64,000 nt of DNA, taken from assembly GCF_003315415.1 (NCBI RefSeq), contig NZ_QNSB01000001.1:62001-126000 (forward strand), given 5' to 3'. A program made the position numbers and the translations under genes. Each line of letters opens with the position of its first letter. The first letter of the stretch is position 1. This stretch comes from Brevibacterium sanguinis (lineage in GTDB: Bacteria > Actinomycetota > Actinomycetes > Actinomycetales > Brevibacteriaceae). The notes beneath the pieces were generated by a model that saw only the letters and a list, made by a program, of their open reading frames with translations, was not told where the DNA came from and searched no databases. This document shows, piece by piece, positions 29,236-37,872 of the stretch.

Positions 29236-30726
29236 ATGACAGCCACCCCTCGACCATCCGCAGCCGACGACAGCGGCACCGCCGACCCGACCGGCGGATC
29301 CGTGCGCATCCGCGACGCCCGCACCGAGGACGGCATCCGCATCCGCGACCTCGGTGACAGGACCGACCACATCCACGACCTCGTCGGAATCGGCATCGGC
29401 CCGTTCGGCCTGGGCCTGGCCGCTCTCGCCGACCCCCTGCCCGACGTCGACGCCGTGTTCCTCGACCGCCGGCCGGAGTTCCGCTGGCACCCGGGGATGA
29501 TGATCGAGGGATCGACGGTGCAGGTTCCCTTCCTCGCCGACCTCGTGACCATGGCCGATCCCACCTCGAAGCTGTCCTTCCTCCAGTTCCTCAAGGAGAA
29601 GGGCCGACTCTACCCGTTCTACATCAGGGAGTCGTTCTACCCGCTCCGGGCCGAGTACGACGAGTACTGCCGCTGGGTCGCGTCCCAGCTGTCGACGCTG
29701 CGGTGGAACCGTGAGGTCACCTCGGTGACCCGGCGCGGCTCGGTCTTCACGGTCGTCGCCGAGGTGCGCGATGATTCCGGGCGCCGCCTCGGCGAGGAGG
29801 TCCACCACGCCCGCCACGTCGTCCTCGGTGTCGGCACCGCCCCCGTCGTCCCGGAGGCGCTCCAGGGACTGGAGACGGCGGACGCGGGACCGGTCATCCA
29901 CACCGCCGACTACCTCGCCCATCGGAGCGAGCTGCTCGACAGCGGGTCGGTGACGATCGTCGGCAGCGGCCAGTCGGCGGCCGAGATCTACCTCGACCTC
30001 ATCGAGGAGGCCGTCGATCGCGGCGTGACGGTCGACTGGGTGACGCGCTCTCCCCGGTTCTTCCCGATGGAGTACACGAAGCTCACCCTCGAGATGACCT
30101 CTCCGGAGTACACCGACCATTTCCGCGCGCTGCCCGATGAACTCCGCGATGCCGTCGGCCGTGAGCAGCGGAACCTCTACAAGGGCATCAGCGCCGAACT
30201 CATCGACGACATCCACGACACGCTGTACCGGCTCAGCCGCGGCGGGCGGGAGCTGCCGACGAGCCTTCTCACCGACGCGGAGCTCCGCACCGCAGCCCAC
30301 GACAGCGGGGAGTACGTCCTCCGGTTCCGCAACCAGCTCCTCGGGCGCACCTTCGACCTGCGGACCCGCTCGGTGGTCGCCGCCACCGGGTACCGGTCCC
30401 AGGTCCCGGAGTTCCTCGGTCCCCTCGGCGCCGAGGTGCGCACGGACAGGCACGGACGACTCGACGTCAGCCGTGAGTACACCATCAACGACGCCGGAGA
30501 CCTCCACGTCCTCAACGGCGAAGAGCACACGCACGGGGTCACCGCGCCCGACCTGGGGTTCGGCCCATGGCGGGCCTCCGTCGTACTGGCCGCGGTGACC
30601 GGCCGCGAACCCTACCCGATCGAGCGCCGGATCGCCTTCCAGACCTTCGGCGTACCGCCGGCCGGGGGCTCGGAGGACGCGACAATCGCCGACGAACTGA
30701 CGACCAGGGAAAGGACCCCCGCATGA
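29236..30726 (+). CDS. L-lysine/L-ornithine or cadaverine N-monooxygenase for siderophore synthesis
   Basis: 496 residues from ATG 29236, preceded by GGGAGG. FAD-binding GIGIGPFGLGLAALA near residue 55, the substrate segment HPGMMIEGSTVQVPFLADLVTMADPTSKLSFLQFLKEKGRLYPF, NADPH-binding VGSGQSAAEIYLDL, and the C-terminal ATGYRSQVP and HTHGVTAPDLGFGPWR are all characteristic of the IucD/PvdA/DesB class. It N-hydroxylates a diamine or amino acid using O2 and NADPH. The first 45 residues are a variable extension. Its stop overlaps the next gene (ATGA). Aerobactin and desferrioxamine chemistry are both possible. Confidence 0.9.
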   Translation: MTATPRPSAADDSGTADPTGGSVRIRDARTEDGIRIRDLGDRTDHIHDLVGIGIGPFGLGLAALADPLPDVDAVFLDRRPEFRWHPGMMIEGSTVQVPFLADLVTMADPTSKLSFLQFLKEKGRLYPFYIRESFYPLRAEYDEYCRWVASQLSTLRWNREVTSVTRRGSVFTVVAEVRDDSGRRLGEEVHHARHVVLGVGTAPVVPEALQGLETADAGPVIHTADYLAHRSELLDSGSVTIVGSGQSAAEIYLDLIEEAVDRGVTVDWVTRSPRFFPMEYTKLTLEMTSPEYTDHFRALPDELRDAVGREQRNLYKGISAELIDDIHDTLYRLSRGGRELPTSLLTDAELRTAAHDSGEYVLRFRNQLLGRTFDLRTRSVVAATGYRSQVPEFLGPLGAEVRTDRHGRLDVSREYTINDAGDLHVLNGEEHTHGVTAPDLGFGPWRASVVLAAVTGREPYPIERRIAFQTFGVPPAGGSEDATIADELTTRERTPA

Positions 30727-33248
30727 GCCAGACCATCGACACCGACGCACCGCGGCCCGGCACACTGAGCGGCATCGACGCACTGTCGGCCGAGGTCCGC
30801 ATCGCACCGCTCGATCCCGCCCGGGACGCCGAGCTGATCCACTCGTGGCTCAAGGACGAACGCTCCCGCTACTGGCAGATGATGGAGCTCAGCGGCGCCG
30901 AGGTGCGCGACTACCTCGACGGCATCCGCCGCTCGCCCGACGACAACGGATGGGTCGGCACGGTGAACGGCGAGAGGTGCTTCTACGTCGAGACCTACGC
31001 GCCGTCGACGCTCATCCCCGCCGGAATCATCGACGATCGGCCCGGAGACATCGGGATGCACCTCCTCGTCGCCCCGCCTCGGGGAGAGCGGCTGCGCGGA
31101 CTCACGGACAGGATCATGGCCGAGGTCATCGACTTCTGCCTCCGCCCGCACCGGCGAGGCGGTCGCGGGGCCACCCGGGTGATCGTCGAACCCGACGTCC
31201 GGAACACGGCGATCCTCGCGAAGAACGCGGCCGCCGGGTTCCGCACCGTGCGGGAGGCCGGCATCCTCCAGGACGGAGTGCCCAAGCAGGCGCTGGTGAG
31301 CGTGTGCACGCGGGAGGACTTCGACTCCAGCGCCCTGGCCCCGCTGGTGGCCGGCCGCGGGGAAGGAGCCGAATCCGTGCACTCCCACCTCAGCGCCGAC
31401 ACCTTCGCCGTCGTCCAGCGCCATCTGGTGACCAAGGCACTCTCCGAGTTCAGCCATGAGAGGCTCATCCGTCCGCGCAGGCTCGAGGCGCAGCACCCGG
31501 GCGAGGCCGATGATCCGGAGGCCGGGACGCCTGAGGCCGGGATGCCGGAGGAGCACGTTCCGGCCGGGACCTACGTGCTCCGGATCCCCGACTCCGGCGT
31601 CCGCTACGTCTTCCGCGCGACAGTGCTGCCGCTCGAGCACTGGGTCATCGACGAGTCGAGCGTCCGCCGCTTCCGTGACGGAAGCGCACGTTCCGGCGCA
31701 GGCGACGACACCGACCACGAGCTGCCCCTCGACGCTCAGGAACTCATCCTCGAACTCCGGGCCGACCTCGGTCTGCCCGACGAACTGCTCTCCACCTACC
31801 TGGAGGAGCTCGCCTCGACGATGGCCGGCGCCGCCTTCAAGCTCCATGAAGCGGGGACCGGGCGGCGACCGACGTCGACCGAGCTCCTCGCCGCGGACTT
31901 CCAGAGAACCGAGGCGACGATGACCGAGGGACACCCCGGATTCGTGGCCAACAACGGCCGGATCGGATTCGGCCTCTCCGACTACCGGACCTGGGCCCCG
32001 GAGGCCGGCCGGCGCAACCGTCTCGAATGGATCGCCGCTGGCCGGGAGCACACGCACCTCTCCCTGGGCGCGGGCCTCGACGAGACGGAACACCTCGAGC
32101 GCGCACTGAGCGCGGCGGAGCGCGAGCTGTTCGAGTCGCGGATCCGGGCCGCCGGGCGCAACCCCGACGACTTCCATCTCCTGCCGATCCACCCCTGGCA
32201 GGCCGACCACCGCCTGGCGATCACCTTCGTCGCCGACATCGCCCGCGGAGACCTGCTCCCGCTGGGCCCCGGGCTCGACGACCACCAGGCCCAGCAGTCC
32301 CTGCGAACCTTCTTCAACCACTCGCGCACCGGAGCCCCGTACGTCAAGGTGGCGCTCGCCGTGCAGAACATGGGCTTCCTCCGCGGCCTCTCCCCGGAGT
32401 ACATGCGCGCGACCCCGGCGATCAACGACTGGGTGGCGGGACTCGTGGGATCGGATCCGGCATTCGCCGCCGCCGGCTTCCGGCTCCTGCGCGAGCACTC
32501 CGCGATCGGCTACACCGGCGACGTCTACCATCGCACGCCGACCTCGAACCCGCACCGGAAGATGATCGCGGCCCTGTGGCGGGAGAACCCGCTGCCGATG
32601 ATCGGGAGGAACCAGCGGCTCATCACCATGGCGGCGCTGCTCCACCGCGACCACCGCGGAGTGTCGTACACGAGCGAGCTCATCCGCGCCTCCGCGCGGG
32701 CACCGCACGACTGGGTGCGCGACTACCTGCGGGCCTACCTCCACCCCCTCGTCCACGGGCTGCTCGCCCACGACCTCGTCTTCATGCCGCACGGGGAGAA
32801 TCTCATCCTCGTGCTCGAGGAGCACTCCGTGACCGGAGCCTTCATGAAGGACATCGGCGAGGAGGTGGCGGTGCTCGGGCCCCGCAAACTGCCCGCCGAG
32901 GTCGAGCGGATCCGCTCCCTCGTCTCGGGAGAGGAGAAGGCCCTGTCCGTCTTCACCGACATGTTCGACGGAGTGCTCCGGCACCTGGCTGGAATCCTCG
33001 ACGGCGACGGGGTGATGGCGGCGCGGACATTCTGGCGACTGGTGGCCGAGATCCTCGACGAGTACGAGTCCGCGCACCCGGAGTCCGCCCGCGGCCTGGC
33101 CGGGGACGTCGACCTGCGCGCCGAGACGTTCGCCCACTCCTGCCTCAACCGGCTGCAGCTGCGCAACACCCTCGAGATGGTCGACATCTCCAACCAGGCC
33201 GAGTCGCTGCTCTACGCCGGGCAGATGGCCAATCCGGTGGCCCGCTGA
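30723..33248 (+). CDS. Siderophore synthetase: GNAT acyltransferase fused to IucA/IucC-type NIS synthetase
   Basis: 841 residues. Residues about 25-195 are a GNAT acyltransferase of the IucB/DesC type (PGDIGMHLLVAPPRG, then TRVIVEPDVRNTAILAKNAAAGFRTV). A Glu/Pro-rich linker follows. From about 225 the protein is an IucA/IucC NIS synthetase with HPGFVANNGRIGFGLSDY near 403, LLPIHPWQADH, SIGYTGD-like AIGYTGDVYHRTPTSNPHRKMI and HGLLAHDLVFMPHGENLILVLE carrying the ATP/Mg residues. A single chain can thus acylate the hydroxylated amine and join it to a carboxylate. These activities are usually separate genes. No lysine decarboxylase or exporter lies in the operon. Confidence 0.9.
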   Translation: MSQTIDTDAPRPGTLSGIDALSAEVRIAPLDPARDAELIHSWLKDERSRYWQMMELSGAEVRDYLDGIRRSPDDNGWVGTVNGERCFYVETYAPSTLIPAGIIDDRPGDIGMHLLVAPPRGERLRGLTDRIMAEVIDFCLRPHRRGGRGATRVIVEPDVRNTAILAKNAAAGFRTVREAGILQDGVPKQALVSVCTREDFDSSALAPLVAGRGEGAESVHSHLSADTFAVVQRHLVTKALSEFSHERLIRPRRLEAQHPGEADDPEAGTPEAGMPEEHVPAGTYVLRIPDSGVRYVFRATVLPLEHWVIDESSVRRFRDGSARSGAGDDTDHELPLDAQELILELRADLGLPDELLSTYLEELASTMAGAAFKLHEAGTGRRPTSTELLAADFQRTEATMTEGHPGFVANNGRIGFGLSDYRTWAPEAGRRNRLEWIAAGREHTHLSLGAGLDETEHLERALSAAERELFESRIRAAGRNPDDFHLLPIHPWQADHRLAITFVADIARGDLLPLGPGLDDHQAQQSLRTFFNHSRTGAPYVKVALAVQNMGFLRGLSPEYMRATPAINDWVAGLVGSDPAFAAAGFRLLREHSAIGYTGDVYHRTPTSNPHRKMIAALWRENPLPMIGRNQRLITMAALLHRDHRGVSYTSELIRASARAPHDWVRDYLRAYLHPLVHGLLAHDLVFMPHGENLILVLEEHSVTGAFMKDIGEEVAVLGPRKLPAEVERIRSLVSGEEKALSVFTDMFDGVLRHLAGILDGDGVMAARTFWRLVAEILDEYESAHPESARGLAGDVDLRAETFAHSCLNRLQLRNTLEMVDISNQAESLLYAGQMANPVAR

Positions 33249-33259
33249 CCCGAGCCGGG

Positions 33260-33289
33260 GCCGCGGCCGCGACTCGCCGCGGCCGCGGC
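33260..33289 (+). terminator. GC-only hairpin after the siderophore operon
   Basis: GCCGCGGCCGC pairs with GCGGCCGCGGC around an 8-base loop, 11 bases after the stop. It is followed 22 bases later by the TPP riboswitch. Confidence 0.65.
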
Positions 33290-33311
33290 GATCCTGATAC
33301 AGTCGTGACCT

Positions 33312-33398
33312 ATGACATGGGGTGCCATGAACACACGTGCAGGCTGAGAAGACACCCATCGAACCTGATCTGGGCAACACTAGCGAAGGGATCGTCAT
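33312..33398 (+). promoter_or_regulatory. TPP riboswitch (THI element) whose closing stem includes the thiM start codon
   Basis: Conserved blocks are present in order: GGGGTGCC (33319-33326), GGCTGAGA (33342-33349), ACCC, GAACCTGATCTGG (33361-33373) and AGCGAAGGGA (33382-33391). P1 can form from ATGAC (33312-33316) with GTCAT (33394-33398), whose last two bases are the first two of the ATG. The AAGGGA ribosome site is inside the conserved 3' block. Ligand binding should therefore hide both signals directly. Confidence 0.93.
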
Positions 33399-34290
33399 GG
33401 TCGACATCGACCTGAACTCTGCGCACCGACAGCTGGGTGCGACCAATCCGCTCATCCAATGCATCACGAACACCGTGGTGCAGCAGTTCAGCGCCAACGT
33501 GCTCCTCGCCGTCGGCGCCTCCCCGGCGATGCTCGACCACGAGGCCGACGCCGCGCAGTTCACGCAGATCGCGTCCGGGCTGCTCGTCAACTTCGGCACC
33601 GCCACGAGCCATCAGTTCCTCGCCGCGGACTCCGCCATCGACGCCGCGACGACGCACGAGAAGCCGTGGGTCCTCGACCCCGTGAGCATCGGCGCCGCCG
33701 ACTACCGGACGACGAGGATCCGGCGCGCCGCGGCCGCCGGCCCGACCGCGATCCGCGGCAACGCCTCGGAGATCGCAGCGCTCGCCGGATTCGGGCTCGG
33801 CGGTCGCGGAGTCGACTCGACCGACGACGTCGACGCGGTCCTCCCCGCCGCCGCTGAGCTGGCGCGGGAGACCGGAGCCGTCGTCGCGGTCTCGGGACCG
33901 GTCGATGCGATCGTCGCCCACATCGACGGCGTCGACCACGTCGCGCATGTCCACGGCGGCCATGCCCTCATGCCACTCGTCATCGGCACCGGCTGCTCCC
34001 TCGGCGCGGTGACGGCCGCGTACCTCGCCGCCGCGACCGACACGACCGTGGCCGAGGCCGCGACCTCCTCCGACGCCCGCGCGGCCGAGGGGACGAGCAC
34101 CTCGGCGACACTGACCGCGGTCATCGCCGCCCACGCCCACTTCGCCGCCGCCGGAGCCTCGGCCGGCGAGCACGCCACGGGACCGGGCAGCTACGCGGTC
34201 GCGTTCCTCGACGCCCTGCACGCGCTGAGCGCCGAGGAGCTCGCCCGGGTCCGCGTCGAGGTCGACGCGCTCGAGAGCGTCGCGTCATGA
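33397..34290 (+). CDS. thiM: Hydroxyethylthiazole kinase
   Basis: Phosphorylates 4-methyl-5-(2-hydroxyethyl)thiazole for thiamine salvage. 297 residues. NPLIQCITNTVVQQFSANVLLAVGASPAM at the start, KPWVLDPVSIGAADYRT for the substrate, IRGNASEIAALAG, and VIGTGCSLGAVTAAYLA with the catalytic Cys and anion hole. First gene of the thi operon and directly controlled by the riboswitch. The stop overlaps thiE (ATGA). Confidence 0.95.
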   Translation: MVDIDLNSAHRQLGATNPLIQCITNTVVQQFSANVLLAVGASPAMLDHEADAAQFTQIASGLLVNFGTATSHQFLAADSAIDAATTHEKPWVLDPVSIGAADYRTTRIRRAAAAGPTAIRGNASEIAALAGFGLGGRGVDSTDDVDAVLPAAAELARETGAVVAVSGPVDAIVAHIDGVDHVAHVHGGHALMPLVIGTGCSLGAVTAAYLAAATDTTVAEAATSSDARAAEGTSTSATLTAVIAAHAHFAAAGASAGEHATGPGSYAVAFLDALHALSAEELARVRVEVDALESVAS

Positions 34291-35084
34291 CGGTGGCCGA
34301 CGAGAGACCGGCGAACCGGATCCCGGCTCCCGGTGCGCGCTTCGCGGGGATCGACACCCGCCTCTACCTCGTCACCGACTCCGGCCAGTGCCGCGACGCC
34401 GGCCGCACCGTCGCCGCCACGGTCGAGGCCGCGGTGGCCGGGGGAGTCGGCATCGTCCAGGTGCGCGACAAGGACATCGACGACTCGGACTTCCTCGCCC
34501 TGACCCGGGAGGTCGTCACCGCGGTCGATCGTGCGGTGGCCGGCACCGGCCGACAGGTCCCCGTCGTCCTCAACGATCGCGTGGCCGTCGCCCGGACGCT
34601 GCTCGGCGAGGGCATCCCCGTCCACATCCACGTCGGCCAGTCCGACACCCCCGTCGAGGAGGTCCGGTCCCTCGTCGGTCCGGAACCGCTCCTCGGCCTC
34701 TCGGCCGCGACCGCCGCGGAGTTCGCCGCCGCCCGGACCGCGGGCGTCGTCGACCTCGTCGGCATCGGTCCCGTCTACGACACGACGACGAAGGCCGACG
34801 CCCCCGGCGGGATCGGGCCCGAGCGCCTCGGCGAACTCACCGCGGAGGCGGGTCTGCCCGCCGTCGCGATCGGCGGGATCACCGCCGCCAACGCCGCCTC
34901 GCTGCGGGATCGGGGGCTGATCGGGATCTGCGTCGTCTCCGCGATCTGCCGCGCCGCGGATCCCGCGGCGGCCGCGGCCGCCCTGCTCGACGCCTTCGAC
35001 GGTCCGGTCGCACCCGACGGCAGGGTCGCACCCGACGGCAGGGTCGCACCCGGCGGTCCGGTCGCCCCGGCGGGTGAGCAGTGA
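34287..35084 (+). CDS. thiE: Thiamine-phosphate synthase
   Basis: Couples HMP-pyrophosphate with thiazole phosphate. 265 residues. [78 protein letters not shown] and [20 protein letters not shown] are the complete family set. The C-terminal 30 residues consist of a tandem repeat (VAPDGR x2, [12 protein letters not shown]) encoded by an 18-bp unit at 35007-35060, an unusual extension outside the fold. Overlaps thiD by four bases. Confidence 0.94.
   Translation: MTVADERPANRIPAPGARFAGIDTRLYLVTDSGQCRDAGRTVAATVEAAVAGGVGIVQVRDKDIDDSDFLALTREVVTAVDRAVAGTGRQVPVVLNDRVAVARTLLGEGIPVHIHVGQSDTPVEEVRSLVGPEPLLGLSAATAAEFAAARTAGVVDLVGIGPVYDTTTKADAPGGIGPERLGELTAEAGLPAVAIGGITAANAASLRDRGLIGICVVSAICRAADPAAAAAALLDAFDGPVAPDGRVAPDGRVAPGGPVAPAGEQ
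35007..35060 (+). repeat. 18-bp tandem repeat encoding the ThiE tail
   Basis: GTCGCACCCGACGGCAGG occurs at 35007-35024 and exactly at 35025-35042, then a diverged copy at 35043-35060. The unit is in frame, adding six residues per copy. Confidence 0.85.
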
Positions 35085-35944
35085 GCACCCGGCCGCCGAT
35101 CGCGCTGTCCATCGCCGGCACCGACCCCAGTGGGGGAGCCGGGATCCATGCGGACCTCAAGACCTTCACCGCCCGCGGAGTGCTCGGGACGACCGCCATC
35201 ACCGCGCTCGTCGCCCAGAACACCCACGGGGTCTCCCGCGTCCACCCGATCGACGTCGACTTCGTGTCCGACCAGCTCGACAGCGTGCTCGGTGACATGC
35301 CCGTCGACGCGACGAAGTCGGGGATGCTCGGCACGCGCGCGCTCGTCGACCTCGTCGTCGCCCGGGCCGCCGAGTCCGACCTCGGCTTCTACACCGTCGA
35401 CCCGGTGATGGTCGCGACCTCGGGGCACCGTCTGCTCGAGGTCGATGCCGTCGACGCCGTGCGGACCCGGCTGCTGCCGGTCGCCGACCTCATCACCCCC
35501 AACCTCCCCGAGGCCGCGCTTCTCCTCGGCGACGACATGCCCGAGGCCCGGACCCGGGACGAGATGCTCGACCAGGCGCGGCGGCTGCTCGACCGTGGGA
35601 CGGGAGCCGTTCTGCTCAAGGGCGGCCACGGCTCCGACGACGAGGTGACCGACATCCTCGTCACCGCGGACGCCGTCACCGAGTTCGTCCACCCGCGGAT
35701 CGCGACCCCCAACACCCACGGGACCGGGTGCACCCTGTCCGCCGCGATCACCGCCGAGGTGGCTCACCGGAAGCACATGGGCGGACTCGCCGAGGTGGAC
35801 GGGGAGGTCCTCGCCGCCGCCGTGGACGCCGCCCTCGGCTACCTCGGCAGGGCGCTGCGGTCCGCGGCCGAGTGGCAGGTCAGCCTCGACCCCGCCGGCG
35901 CCCACGGCCCGGTCGACCATCAGGTCGACATCGTCCGTCACTGA
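35081..35944 (+). CDS. thiD: Bifunctional HMP kinase / HMP-phosphate kinase
   Basis: Phosphorylates hydroxymethylpyrimidine twice to the pyrophosphate. 287 residues from a GTG overlapping the thiE stop. [22 protein letters not shown] near the start, [35 protein letters not shown] and the ATP-binding [18 protein letters not shown] are canonical. Together with thiM and thiE it can build thiamine phosphate from salvaged HMP and thiazole. No thiC or thiG is visible, so the operon looks salvage-oriented. Confidence 0.95.
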   Translation: MSTRPPIALSIAGTDPSGGAGIHADLKTFTARGVLGTTAITALVAQNTHGVSRVHPIDVDFVSDQLDSVLGDMPVDATKSGMLGTRALVDLVVARAAESDLGFYTVDPVMVATSGHRLLEVDAVDAVRTRLLPVADLITPNLPEAALLLGDDMPEARTRDEMLDQARRLLDRGTGAVLLKGGHGSDDEVTDILVTADAVTEFVHPRIATPNTHGTGCTLSAAITAEVAHRKHMGGLAEVDGEVLAAAVDAALGYLGRALRSAAEWQVSLDPAGAHGPVDHQVDIVRH

Positions 35945-36028
35945 CCGCTCCAGTTCCTCACCGTTTCGCCCTGCGCGTCGATGCGTCTCCCGGCGCATCG
36001 GCCGACAACCCCCAAGGAGGGAATCCCC

Positions 36029-36766
36029 ATGACCACGAATTTCGCCGCAGGACCTGCCACCGCCGATCTGTGGGACGAGGTCCGTCCGATCATCGACCGC
36101 ATCGAGGCCCTGCCGTTCCTCGGCCAGCTGGCCGACGGCAGCCTCGACCCCGTCGCCTTCACGAACTACATCACCCAGGACAGCATCTACCTCACCGGAT
36201 ACGCCAAGGCGATGTCGTTCCTCGCCGCCCGCGCCGACGATCGCAGCCAGTCCCGGTTCTGGGCGAGCTCGGCGGCGGAGGCGATCACCGTCGAAGAGGT
36301 CATGCATGAGGAGCTGCTCGCCGACTCCCGACTGGCCACGGCGCGTCAGACCCTCCTCGGCGACGCGGTCGAGGCCGTGCCCTCACCGACGACCCTGGGC
36401 TACGTCTCGTTCCTCGTCGCCACCGCCGCCGCCCGGTCGTACGGGGAAGGGGTGGCCGGAGTGCTGCCCTGCTTCTGGGTGTACGCCCACATGGGCAAGG
36501 TGCTCATCGAGCGGGCCGGACACATGAGTGAGGACCATCCCTACCGGGCATGGGTGCAGACCTACGATTCCCCGGAGTTCGACGAATCGACCCGGCAGGC
36601 CGTGCGGGTCCTCGAACAGGAGCTCCAGAGCGCGCCCGCCGAACAGGCGGCGGCGATGCGCGCGGCCTTCGAACAGGCGTGCGTCTACGAGCTGCACTTC
36701 TGGGCCTCGGCCCATGCCCTGCAGGACTGGGACCACGCGGTCTTCGCCCCCGCGGTCACGGCCTGA
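36029..36766 (+). CDS. tenA: TenA-family thiaminase II / aminopyrimidine aminohydrolase
   Basis: 245 residues from ATG 36029 with a strong AAGGAGGGA site. All-helical fold with the Cys nucleophile in GVLPCFWVYAHMG, NYITQDSIYL, and the catalytic Glu in ACVYELHFWASAH. TenA releases HMP from degraded thiamine (formylaminopyrimidine) or hydrolyses thiamine. It is last in the riboswitch operon, 84 bases after thiD, fitting a salvage route feeding ThiD. A 23-bp tandem repeat starts inside its last codons. Confidence 0.92.
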   Translation: MTTNFAAGPATADLWDEVRPIIDRIEALPFLGQLADGSLDPVAFTNYITQDSIYLTGYAKAMSFLAARADDRSQSRFWASSAAEAITVEEVMHEELLADSRLATARQTLLGDAVEAVPSPTTLGYVSFLVATAAARSYGEGVAGVLPCFWVYAHMGKVLIERAGHMSEDHPYRAWVQTYDSPEFDESTRQAVRVLEQELQSAPAEQAAAMRAAFEQACVYELHFWASAHALQDWDHAVFAPAVTA

Positions 36767-36822
36767 CGGACGGCCCGGTCACGGCCCGACGGACGGCCCG
36801 GTCACGGCCTGACGGACGGCCC
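36754..36822 (+). repeat. 23-bp tandem repeat, three copies, across the tenA stop
   Basis: Copies at 36754-36776, 36777-36799 and 36800-36822 start with GGTCACGGCC; the middle one differs by one base. The first contains the last tenA codons and stop, so the later copies carry decoy in-frame stop contexts. They occupy the gap between convergent tenA and the DUF1648 gene. Confidence 0.9.
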
Positions 36823-36846
36823 GGGTCGGGGTGGGGCTGCGGCGCC

Positions 36847-37383
36847 TCATGTCCGGCGGCGCGGATCGAGACTGCGGAAGAGCACCCAGATCGCCGCGAC
36901 GGTGATGGCGAGGAACCCGAGGGTCGGCAGCAGCACCAGGGCGTCGGAACCCGTTCGGGCGACATCCAGCGAGATGAGGAGGATCGTCGTGAAGAGCAGG
37001 GCCATGGCCCCGCCCGTGGTCCGGAGGAAGACCATGACTCGATCGATGAGGTAGTCACGCTCGCCGTGCTCGACCCAGTACTCCTTGTTCGGGACGTTGA
37101 GCAGGGTGAGAGGGATCCGGGCCCAGATCGCGCGGATCGACAGCACGATCGGAAGACCGACGCCGAGGGGGACGAGCCAGGCGAGAGTCTCCGCCTTCGA
37201 TGACCACTCGTCTGCCCGGCCCGCTCCGTCGAAGTGGCTGGGCACCTCGTCGGGGGCGACGGCGGCGAACCAGAGCGCGGTGCCGATGAAGACGACGGTG
37301 GCCACGCCGACGAAGAGCCGGGCGAGGAGGTCGCCTCGAGAGAAGGGTCCGGTGGGCCGGCTGCGGCGGGGAGACACGCCCAC
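36847..37383 (-). CDS. DUF1648-type membrane protein
   Basis: 178 residues from a GTG at 37383. Four hydrophobic segments. The segment VAPDEVPSHFDGAGRADEWSSKAETLAWLVPLGV after helix 1 is the DUF1648 hallmark (a [VI]PxHF-x-G-x-x-D core). An amphipathic stretch LLNVPNKEYWVEHGERDYLIDR lies between helices 2 and 3. Function of the family is unknown, though some are immunity or SdpI-like proteins. It lies convergent to the thi operon. Confidence 0.75.
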   Translation of the reverse strand: MGVSPRRSRPTGPFSRGDLLARLFVGVATVVFIGTALWFAAVAPDEVPSHFDGAGRADEWSSKAETLAWLVPLGVGLPIVLSIRAIWARIPLTLLNVPNKEYWVEHGERDYLIDRVMVFLRTTGGAMALLFTTILLISLDVARTGSDALVLLPTLGFLAITVAAIWVLFRSLDPRRRT

Positions 37384-37536
37384 ACCCTAGCGACGACACC
37401 GGTTCACGGCAACTGTCGTCGTCCTCGGGCCGGCTCGGGCCGGTCCTGGACCTCCGCGGGCGCAGGGCACGACCGGGTCGGGAGCACAGGAGGCACGGGA
37501 TCGGGCTGGGAGCACAGGGGCGCGCTCCCACGCTCC
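37384..37536. other. Short intergenic region with no supported feature
   Basis: 153 bases between two minus-strand genes. It contains repeats of the CGGGCCGG/ACCGGGTCGGGAGCACAG type but no clear terminator or gene. Confidence 0.4.
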
Positions 37537-37752
37537 TCAGGCGGGGTTCCGGTCCGGGGGCTCATCGATGACGTTCGTCAGTGGGCCGATCGCTCCCAGC
37601 GCGTGCCAGCCTCGGCGCAGCGTCGTCCACGCGATGACGTGGTCGACCTCCATGAGCGGGACGCGGTCGTAGCGGGGACAGGCGAAGCGGCCGATGACGA
37701 ACACGATCGACGTGAAGAACCCGCAGATGATGAGAAGTACGAGCAGATCCAT
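37537..37752 (-). CDS. Small single-helix membrane protein, function unknown
   Basis: 71 residues. A strong GAGGGG site lies upstream of the ATG. The first 22 residues are one hydrophobic helix (LLVLLIICGFFTSIVFVIG), followed by a soluble tail with a CPRYDRVPL segment and Trp/Arg-rich middle. It has no recognised domain. Its ribosome site, codon bias and isolation from overlapping genes support it as real. Confidence 0.55.
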   Translation of the reverse strand: MDLLVLLIICGFFTSIVFVIGRFACPRYDRVPLMEVDHVIAWTTLRRGWHALGAIGPLTNVIDEPPDRNPA

Positions 37753-37872
37753 GACATCCCCCTCACACCCGACCGAATGTGTGCATCCATCATCTCTCCG
37801 AAACGCGGAGAAAGATAGACACCTCCGTCCTGAGGATCACCTGAGAGGACGCCCGTCCCACCCGGCCCCGGG

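Noticed and set aside
30612..33605. A 997-codon open frame antisense to the siderophore synthetase
   Set aside because: Antisense shadow of a gene with clear domains; it also runs through the TPP riboswitch.
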